Shown: positions 7,565 through 15,986, numbered from the stretch's first letter. The stretch is DNA of 59,646 nt from Anaerococcus lactolyticus ATCC 51172 (GCF_000156575.1 NZ_GG666044.1:322580-382225); one strand, 5' to 3'. The notes: a model not told the origin generated them from the sequence alone. Numbers and translations: made by a program.

Positions 7565-8275
7565 TTGAAAAAAAAACTTTATGAAATCATTAGAGACGAT
7601 TTATTAGAAAGGATCAAAGAATCTACTTATAAAATAGATGAAATGATACCTAAAGAAACCGATTTAGCTCTTGAATATGGGGTAAGTCGACCTACTGTTA
7701 GGCAAGCCATACAATCCCTAGTAGATGAAGGCTACCTTGATAGGGTAAAAGGTAAGGGTACTTTTGTAAAAAATAATAAAATAACCCAGGATTTTACAAA
7801 TATAATAAAGAGTTTCGATGATGATATGAAGGCCAAAGGTATTAGACCTAAAACTAAATTAATATCTTCTGACCTTGTCGAATGTCCAGAACGTGTCGCT
7901 AATGCACTACATCTAAAATCCAAAAGCAAAGTAATTAAAATATGTAGACTTAGATACGCTGATAGTATACCAGCAGTATTGGTAAACACCTATCTTCCTT
8001 ATGATGGGTTAGAAGATTTAATGGGAATAGACTATTCTTCAGTTAGTTTATACACTTGCCTAGACCAGCTAGGTTACAAAATAAATAAAGTTAGCAGAAT
8101 ACTAGAGATGAAAATATCTGATGAACTTTCAGCATCACTATTAAATATAGCTTGTGGAGACCCACTATTTTTCTTTAAAACAATAGGTTATCACAATGAT
8201 TTACCTCTAGAATACTCTGAAGCTTGGTATAACGGAAATGTAAATTCCTTTAAATTTGATATTACAATTAGTTAA
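7565..8275 (+). CDS. GntR-family transcriptional regulator, HutC/UTRA type
   Basis: A 236-residue repressor: N-terminal winged helix (residues ~1-70) with KETDLALEYGVSRPTVRQAIQSLVDEG and the wing GYLDRVKGKGTFV, followed by a UTRA effector domain that ends in PLFFFKTIGYHNDLPLEYSE. The only start that includes the whole HTH is the TTG at 7565, 8 bp after the deoC stop and without a good Shine-Dalgarno, so it is probably translated by coupling and at a low level. HutC-type regulators bind sugar phosphates or similar ligands. The palindromes at 6707 and 6817 are the obvious candidate operators. Confidence 0.9.
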   Translation: MKKKLYEIIRDDLLERIKESTYKIDEMIPKETDLALEYGVSRPTVRQAIQSLVDEGYLDRVKGKGTFVKNNKITQDFTNIIKSFDDDMKAKGIRPKTKLISSDLVECPERVANALHLKSKSKVIKICRLRYADSIPAVLVNTYLPYDGLEDLMGIDYSSVSLYTCLDQLGYKINKVSRILEMKISDELSASLLNIACGDPLFFFKTIGYHNDLPLEYSEAWYNGNVNSFKFDITIS

Positions 8276-8297
8276 TATCTAAGTTATCAAATACCTT

Positions 8298-8345
8298 AAA
8301 AGCACCTCCAGTTAGCTAGACTAATTGAAGATGCTTTTTTAATTT
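8298..8345. terminator. Terminator after gntR
   Basis: AAAAGCACCTCCAGTTAG pairs with CTAATTGAAGATGCTTTT (about 18 bp with two mismatches on the plus strand) and is followed by TTAATTT. The minus-strand form pairs through G-U wobbles, so it may also stop readthrough from thiE. Confidence 0.65.
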
Positions 8346-8562
8346 AAGCTAACTTAGCAAATTTTAGAAATAATATATAAGTTATATTAAAAACCACATC
8401 ATGAAATATCAATACTAAGCAAAAATGTCGTTTTTATCACATGTTCTAAATCCTGATTAGGGATTTAGTTTTTATTATAAAACGTCTGAATATCTTATAA
8501 TCCTTGTAAAATATTAGGATTAATTGCTTATCTCTTGTAAAATATTAGGATTAATTCCTTAT
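8346..8562. other. Non-coding gap between gntR and thiE
   Basis: A/T-rich sequence with no convincing gene. The only clear structure is the tandem repeat at its right end. Confidence 0.6.
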
Positions 8563-8564
8563 CT
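8503..8564. repeat. Two tandem copies of a 31-bp unit
   Basis: Units 8503-8533 and 8534-8564 begin CTTGTAAAATATTAGGATTA and differ at a single position (G to C). The second copy ends in the stop codon of thiE. This looks like a recent local duplication. Confidence 0.85.
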
Positions 8565-9177
8565 ACAGAATTTTATTTATTTTTTCCTTCAATTTTCTTG
8601 TGTCTTCTTCTACATTTGGGCTATCCATAATGGCCCTTACTACGCAGATGCCGTCTACTTCTGTGCCTTTTAGGATGTCTACATTATCAATATTTAGGCC
8701 ACCTATGGCGTAGACTTCTATGCCTACATTTTTCTTGATTTCCTTTAGGGTTTCGACACTTGTTCTTTTGGTTTTAACGTGGGTTTTGGTTTCAAATATA
8801 GCTCCCACTCCAAGGTAGTCAGCACCTTCCTTTTCAGCTTTTTGAGCAGCTTCAACGGACTTAGCAGTGGCTCCTATGAGGGCCTTTTCTCCCAATAATT
8901 TCCTACCAAGAGCGATTGGCATATCATCTGCGCCGAGGTGAACTCCAAGGCCTAGCGCCCAAGCTATATGTGGTTTATCATCGATAAGCATTGGCACCTT
9001 GTATGAATCGCAAAGGGCCTTAACTTTTTTTCCAAGATTAAGAATTTCAAGGTCAGACTTGTCTTTTTCCCTCAATTGAAGAATGTCAACCCCTCCTTTT
9101 AAGGCAGCCTCTACTCTTTCCAAAAATTCTTCTTCGCTATACTTATCCGAATTTGTTACAAGGTATAATTTTTTCAA
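8563..9177 (-). CDS. thiE: Thiamine-phosphate synthase
   Basis: Joins hydroxymethylpyrimidine diphosphate and thiazole phosphate to thiamine monophosphate. The 204-residue TIM-barrel protein contains VDILQLREKDKS, the pyrophosphate-binding LIDDKPHIAWALG, GVHLGADDMPI, LIGATAKS and the C-terminal YAIGGLN and GICVVRAIM segments. The start is a TTG (9177) that overlaps the thiM stop (TTGA), with AGGGAG upstream. It is the third gene of thiW-thiM-thiE. The absence of thiC or thiazole synthesis genes suggests salvage of precursors. Confidence 0.94.
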   Translation of the reverse strand: MKKLYLVTNSDKYSEEEFLERVEAALKGGVDILQLREKDKSDLEILNLGKKVKALCDSYKVPMLIDDKPHIAWALGLGVHLGADDMPIALGRKLLGEKALIGATAKSVEAAQKAEKEGADYLGVGAIFETKTHVKTKRTSVETLKEIKKNVGIEVYAIGGLNIDNVDILKGTEVDGICVVRAIMDSPNVEEDTRKLKEKINKIL

Positions 9178-9995
9178 AATTTTATCTCCCTTACTTTTGC
9201 TTTTTTACTTATTTCTTCATTGCTAATTAGGCTTATCTCGTCCATGAGATTTACAAAAAATGTGTAAAGTCTATCCGTATCTATTTTTTCTGCGGCAATT
9301 TCCATCACAAGTAGACCACAAATAGCAGCAGAAACTGGGTCAGTAACTGCCATAAAACTTGAAATCATTGCAGTTAGCATACATCCTGTACCTGTAATTT
9401 TGCTTAGGTTTTCTACACCATTATCAATGGTGAAATAAGAATTTTCTCCTACAACTAAGTCTGTTTTTCCTGTGACTAGGACTATTGTATGGTATTTCTT
9501 AGCAAGTTCACATGCTTTCATAGAAATTTTTTCTATGTTAGCACCTTTAAGCTCATCAGCTTTGCCAACATCAATTCCTTTGGCGTTTGATGCCCCACTT
9601 GCAAGGGCCCTTATCTCCGAAGCATTGCCCTTGATGAGGTCAAATTTATACTTACTTAAAAGTTTATTTGCAAACTTATAGCGAAGAGTCGATGCCCCAA
9701 CACCAACCATATCAATAGTTAGGGGGATATTTTTTCCATTTGCTGCATGACAAGCCTCATCAATGGCAACCATTCTCTCGCTTGTAATATTGCCCAGACT
9801 TACACTTAAGCAATCAGACATCCCTACAATTTCAGCCACTTCTTCGGGATGGGCTGCACAAATCGCCTTGGCTCCCATAAATAAAATGACATTAGCAACC
9901 ATATTTATAGCGATTGGATGGGTGATGGCGTGGACTAGGGGCGATTTTTCCCTTAACCTATCCCTAGCCTCAATTATCTCTTCTAGATTTATCAT
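9174..9995 (-). CDS. thiM: Hydroxyethylthiazole kinase
   Basis: Phosphorylates 4-methyl-5-(2-hydroxyethyl)thiazole in thiamine salvage. The sequence carries SPLVHAITHPIAINMVAN, GAKAICAAHPEEV, LTIDMVGVGAS and the anion-hole/ATP motif GTGCMLTAMISSF of the ribokinase-like ThiM family. About 273 residues is normal. I chose the ATG at 9995; another ATG at 10001 is only three bases from the GGAG site. The gene overlaps the end of thiW by about 26 bp. Confidence 0.94.
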   Translation of the reverse strand: MINLEEIIEARDRLREKSPLVHAITHPIAINMVANVILFMGAKAICAAHPEEVAEIVGMSDCLSVSLGNITSERMVAIDEACHAANGKNIPLTIDMVGVGASTLRYKFANKLLSKYKFDLIKGNASEIRALASGASNAKGIDVGKADELKGANIEKISMKACELAKKYHTIVLVTGKTDLVVGENSYFTIDNGVENLSKITGTGCMLTAMISSFMAVTDPVSAAICGLLVMEIAAEKIDTDRLYTFFVNLMDEISLISNEEISKKAKVREIKF

Positions 9996-10509
9996 AAACA
10001 TTTACTCCTATATTTCTTTGGATTGGGTATAAGACTTTTGCCCTTTGCAAAGTTTTTAGGAAAATATAGGCAACTGATCCTCCCATTATGGTAGCTATCA
10101 AAAAACTTGGTAGGTAGAAGTACCAGGTAATATCTCCCTTGCCCCAAAGAAGGGTCATTACTGGATAGGATGCGATAGAACCTATTATTCCTGTACCGAT
10201 TATCTCTCCTATAACGCAAGCAAGGATAGACCCCTTGCTTTTCCTATAAAGAAATCCTGATAAAAAGGCACCAAATACCTGACCAGTGATTGCAAGTGGT
10301 GGTATATTCAAAAGACTCATTCTTATTATCGCTGTTATTATTGCATTTGCCAAGCTATACCAAGGACCTAATACTACAGAGCAAACTATATTTACAAAGT
10401 GGGCTGTGGGTGCAAAACCTTCAAATCTCAGTATCGGTGATATAACTACCCCTATGGAAACAAACATAGATAGGGTTACTAAAATTAATATTTTTTGTCT
10501 ATTTTTCAT
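9970..10509 (-). CDS. thiW: ThiW, thiazole-specific ECF transporter S component
   Basis: A membrane protein with five to six hydrophobic segments that imports the thiazole precursor used by ThiM. It begins MKNRQKILILVTLSMFVSIG and contains FAPTAHFVNIVCSVVLGPWYSL, typical of ThiW. The chosen ATG at 10509 has AGGAG 6 bp upstream; an upstream in-frame start at 10536 would run through a leader hairpin. It needs a shared EcfA/EcfT module; the end of an EcfT gene is present at the right edge of this window. Control by the TPP riboswitch upstream supports the assignment. Confidence 0.93.
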   Translation of the reverse strand: MKNRQKILILVTLSMFVSIGVVISPILRFEGFAPTAHFVNIVCSVVLGPWYSLANAIITAIIRMSLLNIPPLAITGQVFGAFLSGFLYRKSKGSILACVIGEIIGTGIIGSIASYPVMTLLWGKGDITWYFYLPSFLIATIMGGSVAYIFLKTLQRAKVLYPIQRNIGVNVYDKSRRDN

Positions 10510-10535
10510 TTCTAACTCCTCTAAAATAATACACA

Positions 10536-10558
10536 AGACTCTTATAGGATAAGAGTCT
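10536..10558. promoter_or_regulatory. Perfect hairpin just upstream of the thiW ribosome-binding site
   Basis: AGACTCTTAT-AGG-ATAAGAGTCT is a perfect 10-bp inverted repeat, 17 bp before the Shine-Dalgarno. One arm (AGACTCT) is complementary to AGAGTCT at about 10754-10760 in the same leader, so an alternative long-range pairing is possible. Confidence 0.6.
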
Positions 10559-10704
10559 AATTAAAATTGTTGCTAAGCACTTGTTTAATCATAATTTTTT
10601 CTATAAGATCCAATAATTTTCTCTTCAAAATGTGCTATGTACTTTGTTCGACCCGATTGTTTCTAGCTAATATAATATTATTCTCTCGCCTCCCTCAAAA
10701 AAAA

Positions 10705-10760
10705 GGCACAAAAAGGACAACCATACCCGAGGTGGTATGCCCCTTTAGTGCCTAGACTCT
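10705..10760. terminator. Second hairpin in the thi leader, terminator-like in both directions
   Basis: On the minus strand GGCAC..AAAGG..CATACC pairs with GGTATG..CCTTT..GTGCC (10752 to 10705) and is followed by eight T. On the plus strand a T-rich run follows as well (10758 onward). It lies about 80 bp after the TPP aptamer and its own terminator; its function is not obvious. Confidence 0.6.
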
Positions 10761-10791
10761 CTTTTTTTTATTTTTTTATAAGCCTTTCCCA

Positions 10792-10822
10792 TTAAAAAAA
10801 GACCCTTCTAGGGGCCTTTAAA
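10792..10822 (-). terminator. Intrinsic terminator of the TPP riboswitch expression platform
   Basis: Reading the minus strand, AAAGGCCCC-TAGA-AGGGTCTTT (10819 to 10798) is followed by a T run (10800-10792). It starts about 14 nt after the aptamer and fits a transcriptional OFF switch. Confidence 0.75.
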
Positions 10823-10832
10823 CTCTTCTTTC

Positions 10833-10911
10833 TAGCTTTCTTACGCAGGTTCTAACCTAACAAGTTTAAAGGGTTGATGAATCATCTCTCAGCTAAAAGC
10901 ACCCCTAGCTA
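10833..10911 (-). promoter_or_regulatory. TPP riboswitch (THI element) aptamer
   Basis: The minus strand shows all conserved THI-box blocks in order: GGGGTGC, GCTGAGAGATGA, ATCAACCCTTTAAACTTG, then TTAGAACCTGCGTAAG. P1 closes by TAGCT (10911-10907) with AGCTA (10837-10833). It precedes thiW-thiM-thiE and should shut them off when thiamine pyrophosphate is abundant. Confidence 0.93.
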
Positions 10912-10916
10912 ATATC

Positions 10917-10945
10917 ATTATAAGGCATATTCAAAATAATTTCAA
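10917..10945 (-). promoter_or_regulatory. Promoter of the thi operon
   Basis: TTGAAA (10940-10945) and TATAAT (10917-10922) on the minus strand are 17 bp apart; the start point would fall at the first base of the TPP aptamer. Confidence 0.75.
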
Positions 10946-10963
10946 TTTTATTTTTGCCTCTTT

Positions 10964-11155
10964 TTAATTATTTTTACTTTTTTCAAGCTTTCTGTATTTC
11001 ACATAGGCATTGGCAGTCATTAGGATGGCGGCAATTAGGATTAGCCACCAACTATCCTTACCCTTCCTATATTGGAGGAAGGCTAATATATAGACCAAAC
11101 CTGCACTTGCAAATGATGTATAAAACTCTAACTTGTCTAAGTTATTTTTTCTCAT
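10964..11155 (-). CDS. Small membrane protein, unknown
   Basis: A 63-residue protein with two hydrophobic stretches (about residues 10-27 and 36-50: ASAGLVYILAFLQY and WWLILIAAILMTANAY) and a lysine-rich C-terminus. It overlaps the 3' end of sufU by 14 bp, so it is the last cistron of the suf operon. I do not recognise a family. Its conserved-looking coupling to sufU is the only hint to function. Confidence 0.6.
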   Translation of the reverse strand: MRKNNLDKLEFYTSFASAGLVYILAFLQYRKGKDSWWLILIAAILMTANAYVKYRKLEKSKNN

Positions 11156-11573
11156 CTATAACAGCCCTTAGGGTGTTCCAAGAAAGTAGGGCACAATTTA
11201 CCCTTTGTGGCATGTTTTGGATATTTTTGAAGGCCACAGCATCTTCGAGCTCTTCAAGTTCTTCATCTGTCACATCTTCTCTTTTGATCATCCTTTGGTA
11301 GATGTCAGCCATTTTGTCTGCCTCTGCCATGGTTTTTCCAACCAACATATCGCACATTACTGATGTGGCAGCTTGACTTATGGCGCAACCATCACCTGTG
11401 AAGGCTGCGTCCACAATTTTGTCTCCATCTAATTTTAATTGTAAAACTATTTCATCGCCACAAGATGGATTGTGGCCGTCTTCTTTTATGTCAGGGTCTT
11501 CTAGGTCATGCTTGTTGGCTTGGTTCCTTGAATGATCTAGGATAATCTGACTGTAAATTTCTTGCATATCCAT
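11142..11573 (-). CDS. sufU: Fe-S cluster assembly scaffold / sulfur acceptor SufU
   Basis: A 143-residue zinc-containing NifU-like protein that accepts sulfur from SufS. The three ligand cysteines are visible: Cys38 in NPSCGD, Cys63 in GDGCAISQA and Cys127 in RVNCALL, together with Asp40. The sequence between residues ~85 and 115 carries the insert typical of SufU rather than IscU. Its ATG overlaps the sufS stop. It belongs to the sufC-B-D-S-U order common in Firmicutes. Confidence 0.95.
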   Translation of the reverse strand: MDMQEIYSQIILDHSRNQANKHDLEDPDIKEDGHNPSCGDEIVLQLKLDGDKIVDAAFTGDGCAISQAATSVMCDMLVGKTMAEADKMADIYQRMIKREDVTDEELEELEDAVAFKNIQNMPQRVNCALLSWNTLRAVIDEKK

Positions 11574-12793
11574 TATAGTCCCATCACCTTTCTAACTTCT
11601 CTTAAACTTTTTGCAAAGATTTCAACTTCTTCTTTTGTGTTATAGATTGCAAAAGATGCCCTGGCTGTAGATGAGATTCCTAAATAAGTGTGTAAAGGCA
11701 TGGCACAGTGGTGGCCACTTCTTACAGCTACATTTTTAGAATCTAGGATAGATGCTATGTCGTGTGGGTGGATATCTTCAAAGGCAAAGGCAATTAGGGC
11801 CCCTTCTTCACAACTTGTTGGATGGATAATTTTTATATTTTCTATGTCCTTGATTAAATCGTAGGCATAGTGGGTTAGTTCCATCTCGTGGGCGTGGATA
11901 TGATCCATGCCAATTTCTTCCACATATTTTATAGCTTCTATTAGACCAATAACCCCACCAACATTTGGTGTTCCAGCCTCAAATTTTAGAGGAGCCTTGG
12001 CAAAGGTTGAATAATCTTCATAGACATATTCTATCATATCTCCGCCCAAGTTAAAAGGTTTCATCTTATCAAGAAGGTCGTATTTTCCATAAAGAACTCC
12101 AATTCCCATTGGAGAATAAATCTTATGACCAGAAAACACTAAAAAATCACAATCAAGATCCGTAACATCAATCTTTTTGTGGGCAATTAACTGAGCTGCA
12201 TCTACAATGGTTGTTGCTCCCACTTCTTTTGCCCAACCGATAATTCTCTTTAGGTCTGTGATTTCTCCAGTCACATTTGATGCACCTGTAACTGAAACTA
12301 TCTTGGTTTTACTATTTATCTTCGCCTTTAAGTCCTCATAGTCAAGCGAATGATCGTCATTAAGGTAGGCAAAAACAAGCTTAGCGCCAGTTGCCTTTGC
12401 CACCATCTGCCATGGAACAAGGTTGGCGTGGTGTTCTAAAATAGTAATTAGAATCTCATCGCCTGCCTTTAAATTATCAAGTCCATAAGAATAGGCAAGG
12501 AGGTTCATAGCCTCTGTTGCAGTCTTTGTATAGACTATTTCATTACGAGATTTAGCATTTATAAATTTTTTTATTACTTCCCTACCATTTTCATAGGCTT
12601 CTGTGGCTACCCAAGAAAGGAAGTGTGCTCCCCTGTGGGGGTTAGCGTTTTTATATTTATAATAGGTGTCAACCGCTTCGATGACTTGCCTTGGCTTTTG
12701 GCTGGTGGCAGCTGTATCTAAGTAAATTACATCCTTTCCAACCTTGGCCCCATCAAGATAGGGGAAATCTTTTCTAATTTCTTCGATATTCAT
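11573..12793 (-). CDS. sufS: Cysteine desulfurase SufS
   Basis: A PLP enzyme of 406 residues that removes sulfur from cysteine for Fe-S assembly. It shows YLDTAATSQKP at the N-terminus, ILEHHANLVPWQ, the PLP lysine in FSGHKIYSPMGIG and the catalytic cysteine in VRSGHHCAMPLH, characteristic of group II desulfurases. It is separated from sufD by one base and its product works with SufU, encoded immediately downstream. Confidence 0.96.
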   Translation of the reverse strand: MNIEEIRKDFPYLDGAKVGKDVIYLDTAATSQKPRQVIEAVDTYYKYKNANPHRGAHFLSWVATEAYENGREVIKKFINAKSRNEIVYTKTATEAMNLLAYSYGLDNLKAGDEILITILEHHANLVPWQMVAKATGAKLVFAYLNDDHSLDYEDLKAKINSKTKIVSVTGASNVTGEITDLKRIIGWAKEVGATTIVDAAQLIAHKKIDVTDLDCDFLVFSGHKIYSPMGIGVLYGKYDLLDKMKPFNLGGDMIEYVYEDYSTFAKAPLKFEAGTPNVGGVIGLIEAIKYVEEIGMDHIHAHEMELTHYAYDLIKDIENIKIIHPTSCEEGALIAFAFEDIHPHDIASILDSKNVAVRSGHHCAMPLHTYLGISSTARASFAIYNTKEEVEIFAKSLREVRKVMGL

Positions 12794-12794
12794 A

Positions 12795-13838
12795 CTAATT
12801 CCTTGAATTTAGTGCATGAACTTCGTCTGCTATTTTTTTGCGAAGAGTTTCATCTTCAATCTTATCAAGGGCTGGAGCAAAATTTGCCTCAAGCATCATA
12901 GATTCTGCTTGTTTTTTGCTAAAACCACGGCTCATGATATAAAATAACATTTCCTTATTCATCCTGCCCACACTTGCTGCGTGCTTACCAGTTACTTCCT
13001 TTTCTTCATTTAAAAGCACTGGTGCAGATTTATTAACCACCTCATCTGAAAGCATCATTGAGTAATCACCAATCTTGCCATCAGCCTTAGTGCATCCACG
13101 TCTAAGATCAACAATTCCCTTGAAATTTTTAACAGCCTTATCTTTTAAAGCGCCATTAAATAGGGTATTTGAATCTGTATTTATGCCATAGTGTTTATTT
13201 ACAGTTAAAATGTCTAAGTATTCTTCCTTAGATTTGAAGTAAACACCATTTTCTACAACCTTAGCTTCTTCACCCCTTAGGATGTTTCTAATGTTAACCA
13301 TGGACTTAGTTGCTCCAATTTCAATATAAGTCACATCAAGCTCTGCCCTATCGGCAAGTCTGGTTGCAATTGAATTTAGGTTAGTAGATTCGTTTTTAAG
13401 GTCAACTACAACTACAAGTTTCACCTTAGCTTCTTTTTCTAAGTTAACTAAAATTTGTGAATTTATAAAAATCTTTCCCTCAGCAAGGTCTGAGAAGTTT
13501 ACTAAAAACGAAGAAGAAGTATTGGTCCTTGCATTTATTTCTATATTTGATACAAGGATATTATTTTCGTCATTCATCTCTAAGTTTATAAATTCAGTTT
13601 CTCTGTTTTTGTCTATATCAAAACTTAAGAAGTGATTTCTAAAGTCTTCATTTTCTTTATTTATTTCCGCAGAAAGGCCATAGGTTTCGCACTCAAAAGC
13701 TTTTTTAACTTCGCATTGTTCCTCGCTAAGAGATTTTCCATAAAAAGGCTGGTTTTTTATTTCAACTAGGTTGTAATCAGCATTGTTAAGACCTAAGTAG
13801 GCCCAAGTATGGGCCCTCATTTCATTTATCTTTGCCAT
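12795..13838 (-). CDS. sufD: Fe-S cluster assembly protein SufD
   Basis: A 347-residue SufBD-family scaffold subunit; the C-terminal half contains the beta-helix repeats and the family signature (HAASVGRMNKEMLFYIMSRG) followed by SKKQAESMMLEANFAPALD. It forms the SufBC2D complex with SufB and SufC. The N-terminal third is poorly conserved, as usual. The start codon overlaps the sufB stop. Confidence 0.93.
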   Translation of the reverse strand: MAKINEMRAHTWAYLGLNNADYNLVEIKNQPFYGKSLSEEQCEVKKAFECETYGLSAEINKENEDFRNHFLSFDIDKNRETEFINLEMNDENNILVSNIEINARTNTSSSFLVNFSDLAEGKIFINSQILVNLEKEAKVKLVVVVDLKNESTNLNSIATRLADRAELDVTYIEIGATKSMVNIRNILRGEEAKVVENGVYFKSKEEYLDILTVNKHYGINTDSNTLFNGALKDKAVKNFKGIVDLRRGCTKADGKIGDYSMMLSDEVVNKSAPVLLNEEKEVTGKHAASVGRMNKEMLFYIMSRGFSKKQAESMMLEANFAPALDKIEDETLRKKIADEVHALNSRN

Positions 13839-15250
13839 CAGCCGTTTGCTCCTTCCAATTCCATATCAATCAAATTATTCATTTCAACTGCATATTCTAG
13901 AGGTAGAAGTTTTGAGATTGGCTCTGCAAAACCTCTTACAATCATTGACTTAGCCTCTTCTTCGGGAATACCCCTGCTCATTAGGTAGAATACTTGGCCT
14001 TGGTCAATTGAACCAATTTTTGCCTCGTGGCCACAGTCTACATCGTCATTTCTAATGTCTAAAACTGGGATGGTATCTGATTGACTTTCTTCTGAAATCA
14101 TGAGGTTTTCGCAATCAACAGTCGATTTTGATCCTTGGGAATTTTTCCTCATGGCAACTAAGGAACGGGTCATGGACTTGCCATTTCCTGCTGTAATTGA
14201 CTTGGTTAGGGCTGTTGAGAAGGTATTTGGGGCAAGGTGAATCATAGAGCAACCGTTGTCTATATATTGACCGTCACCTGCAAAGGTAATACCTGTATAT
14301 TCCGCTCTAGCCCCTTCACCAGCAAGGATGCTTGTTGGGTAAAGCATGGAAACTTTTGAACCAAAAGATCCTGATACCCAAATCATCTTTCCACCTTCTT
14401 GTATAATGGAACGCTTAGTGTTGAGGTTGTACATATTTCTAGACCAGTTTTCTATGGTAGAAAATCTTACTTCGGCGTTTTTTCCAACGAAAATTTCTAC
14501 AGAACCTGCGTGAAGATTTACAACATTATATCTTGGCGCAGAACATCCCTCTATAAAGTGAACCCTAGAATTATCCTCAGCGATAATCATTGTATGCTCA
14601 AATTGGCCAGCACCTGGAGCATTAAGCCTGTAGTAAGATTGAAGTGGTATATCAACCTTCACTCCTTCTGGCACGTAAATAAGGGATCCGCCTGACCAAA
14701 CAGCGCCATGAAGGGCTGCATACTTGTGGAGTGTAGGTGGAATTGCCTTTTGGAAATATTTTTTAACTATGTCTTCGTGTTCCCTAACAGCTGTTGAAAA
14801 ATCAATGAAAATTACGCCTTGATCTGATAAGTGTTTTTGGATAGAGTGGTAAACTTCCTCACTATCGTATTGGGCACCAACACCAGCAAGACTTTCTTGC
14901 TCAGCTTGTGGAATACCAAGCCTGTCAAAGGTATCTTTGATGTCTTCTGGAAGGGCTTCCCAAGTAGATTTTTTATCTGTAGGTGGTTTTACATAGGTTG
15001 TAATATCAGCCATATTGAGTTCTGAAAGATCTGGTCCCCAAGATGGATTAGGAGTTTTTTCAAAAATTTCTAGAGATTTTAACCTTCTCTTTCTCATCCA
15101 TTCTGGTTCATTTTTCTTATCGGATATTTCATTTACAATTTTAGCATTTAAGCCCTTTTCTGTAATATCTGAATATATAAATTCATTAAAGAAATCATAG
15201 TAACCGCGGTCTATGTCCTTTAATTGTTCTTCAATATTAATTTCTTTCAT
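13838..15250 (-). CDS. sufB: Fe-S cluster assembly protein SufB
   Basis: The core scaffold of the SUF system, about 470 residues. DRGYYDFFNEF near the start, PEWMRKRRLKSLEIF, VPEGVKVDIPLQSYYR, HFIEGCSAPRY and the C-terminal CGHEAKIGSIDQGQVFYLMS are all SufB hallmarks. I place the start at ATG 15250, which begins MKEINIEEQL and lies one base after the sufC stop; the longer frame upstream (to 15280) overlaps sufC and looks spurious. Acts with SufC and SufD. Confidence 0.95.
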   Translation of the reverse strand: MKEINIEEQLKDIDRGYYDFFNEFIYSDITEKGLNAKIVNEISDKKNEPEWMRKRRLKSLEIFEKTPNPSWGPDLSELNMADITTYVKPPTDKKSTWEALPEDIKDTFDRLGIPQAEQESLAGVGAQYDSEEVYHSIQKHLSDQGVIFIDFSTAVREHEDIVKKYFQKAIPPTLHKYAALHGAVWSGGSLIYVPEGVKVDIPLQSYYRLNAPGAGQFEHTMIIAEDNSRVHFIEGCSAPRYNVVNLHAGSVEIFVGKNAEVRFSTIENWSRNMYNLNTKRSIIQEGGKMIWVSGSFGSKVSMLYPTSILAGEGARAEYTGITFAGDGQYIDNGCSMIHLAPNTFSTALTKSITAGNGKSMTRSLVAMRKNSQGSKSTVDCENLMISEESQSDTIPVLDIRNDDVDCGHEAKIGSIDQGQVFYLMSRGIPEEEAKSMIVRGFAEPISKLLPLEYAVEMNNLIDMELEGANG

Positions 15251-15251
15251 A

Positions 15252-15986
15252 TTACACCCATTCGTAGCCACAGGCCTCAATCTTATCCATTAAGCTATCG
15301 TCTCCAGTTTCCTGAATAACGCCGTCTTTTAGGATATGAACATAATCAGCCTTAATATTAGACAAAATTTCCCTGTGGTGGGTAATAAGAATTACAGATT
15401 TTTCACCATCTAGGAAGTTTTTGATGCCATCAGATACAATCCTAACCGCATCTACGTCTAGACCAGAATCGGTTTCATCCAATAAAGCAAGTTTTGGACT
15501 TAGCATTTGCATTTGTAAGATTTCTGATTTCTTTCTCTCACCACCAGAAAAACCTACATTTACATACCTATTAGCATAGGAAGAATCTAATTTTAAATTT
15601 TCCATTTGCTTAGTAAGTTCTTTGTTAAAGGCCAAAATTTTTGGTTTTTTGCCAGTGATTTGTTCTTCTGAAATTCTTAGAAAATCTGAAAGCTTAACTC
15701 CTGGAATCTCATCTGGGTATTGGAAGCTCATGAAAATACCAAGTCTAGCCCTCTTATCAACGCTATAATCTGTGATATCTTCACCTTCAAAGAAAATTTT
15801 TCCTTCATTTACTGTGTAGGCAGGATTTGCCATAATTGTATTCATAAGGGTGGACTTGCCAGAACCATTGGCGCCCATAACAACATGGACTTCGCCCTTG
15901 CCAACTGTCAAATTTATTCCCTTAAGTATATCCTTATCTCCAGCCGAAACATGGAGATTTTCAATCTTTAATAAATCGCTCATCAT
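15252..15986 (-). CDS. sufC: Fe-S cluster assembly ATPase SufC
   Basis: An ABC-type ATPase of 244 residues without membrane domains, energising SufBCD. Walker A is GANGSGKST, the signature is GFSGGERKKSEILQM, Walker B LALLDETDSGLD, and the H-loop ILITHH. It is the first gene of the operon, behind the promoter at 16020-16047. Confidence 0.96.
   Translation of the reverse strand: MMSDLLKIENLHVSAGDKDILKGINLTVGKGEVHVVMGANGSGKSTLMNTIMANPAYTVNEGKIFFEGEDITDYSVDKRARLGIFMSFQYPDEIPGVKLSDFLRISEEQITGKKPKILAFNKELTKQMENLKLDSSYANRYVNVGFSGGERKKSEILQMQMLSPKLALLDETDSGLDVDAVRIVSDGIKNFLDGEKSVILITHHREILSNIKADYVHILKDGVIQETGDDSLMDKIEACGYEWV

Noticed and set aside
10567-10760. Possible T-box leader on the plus strand (GAGGTGGTATGCC resembles the T-box AGGGTGGTACCGCG)
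   Set aside because: No stem I or specifier-like structure is visible and no plus-strand gene follows; the sequence lies within the minus-strand thi leader.
10954-11301. A 115-codon plus-strand frame opposite sufU
   Set aside because: Ends in a long Ser run mirrored from the acidic SufU coding sequence; no ribosome-binding site.
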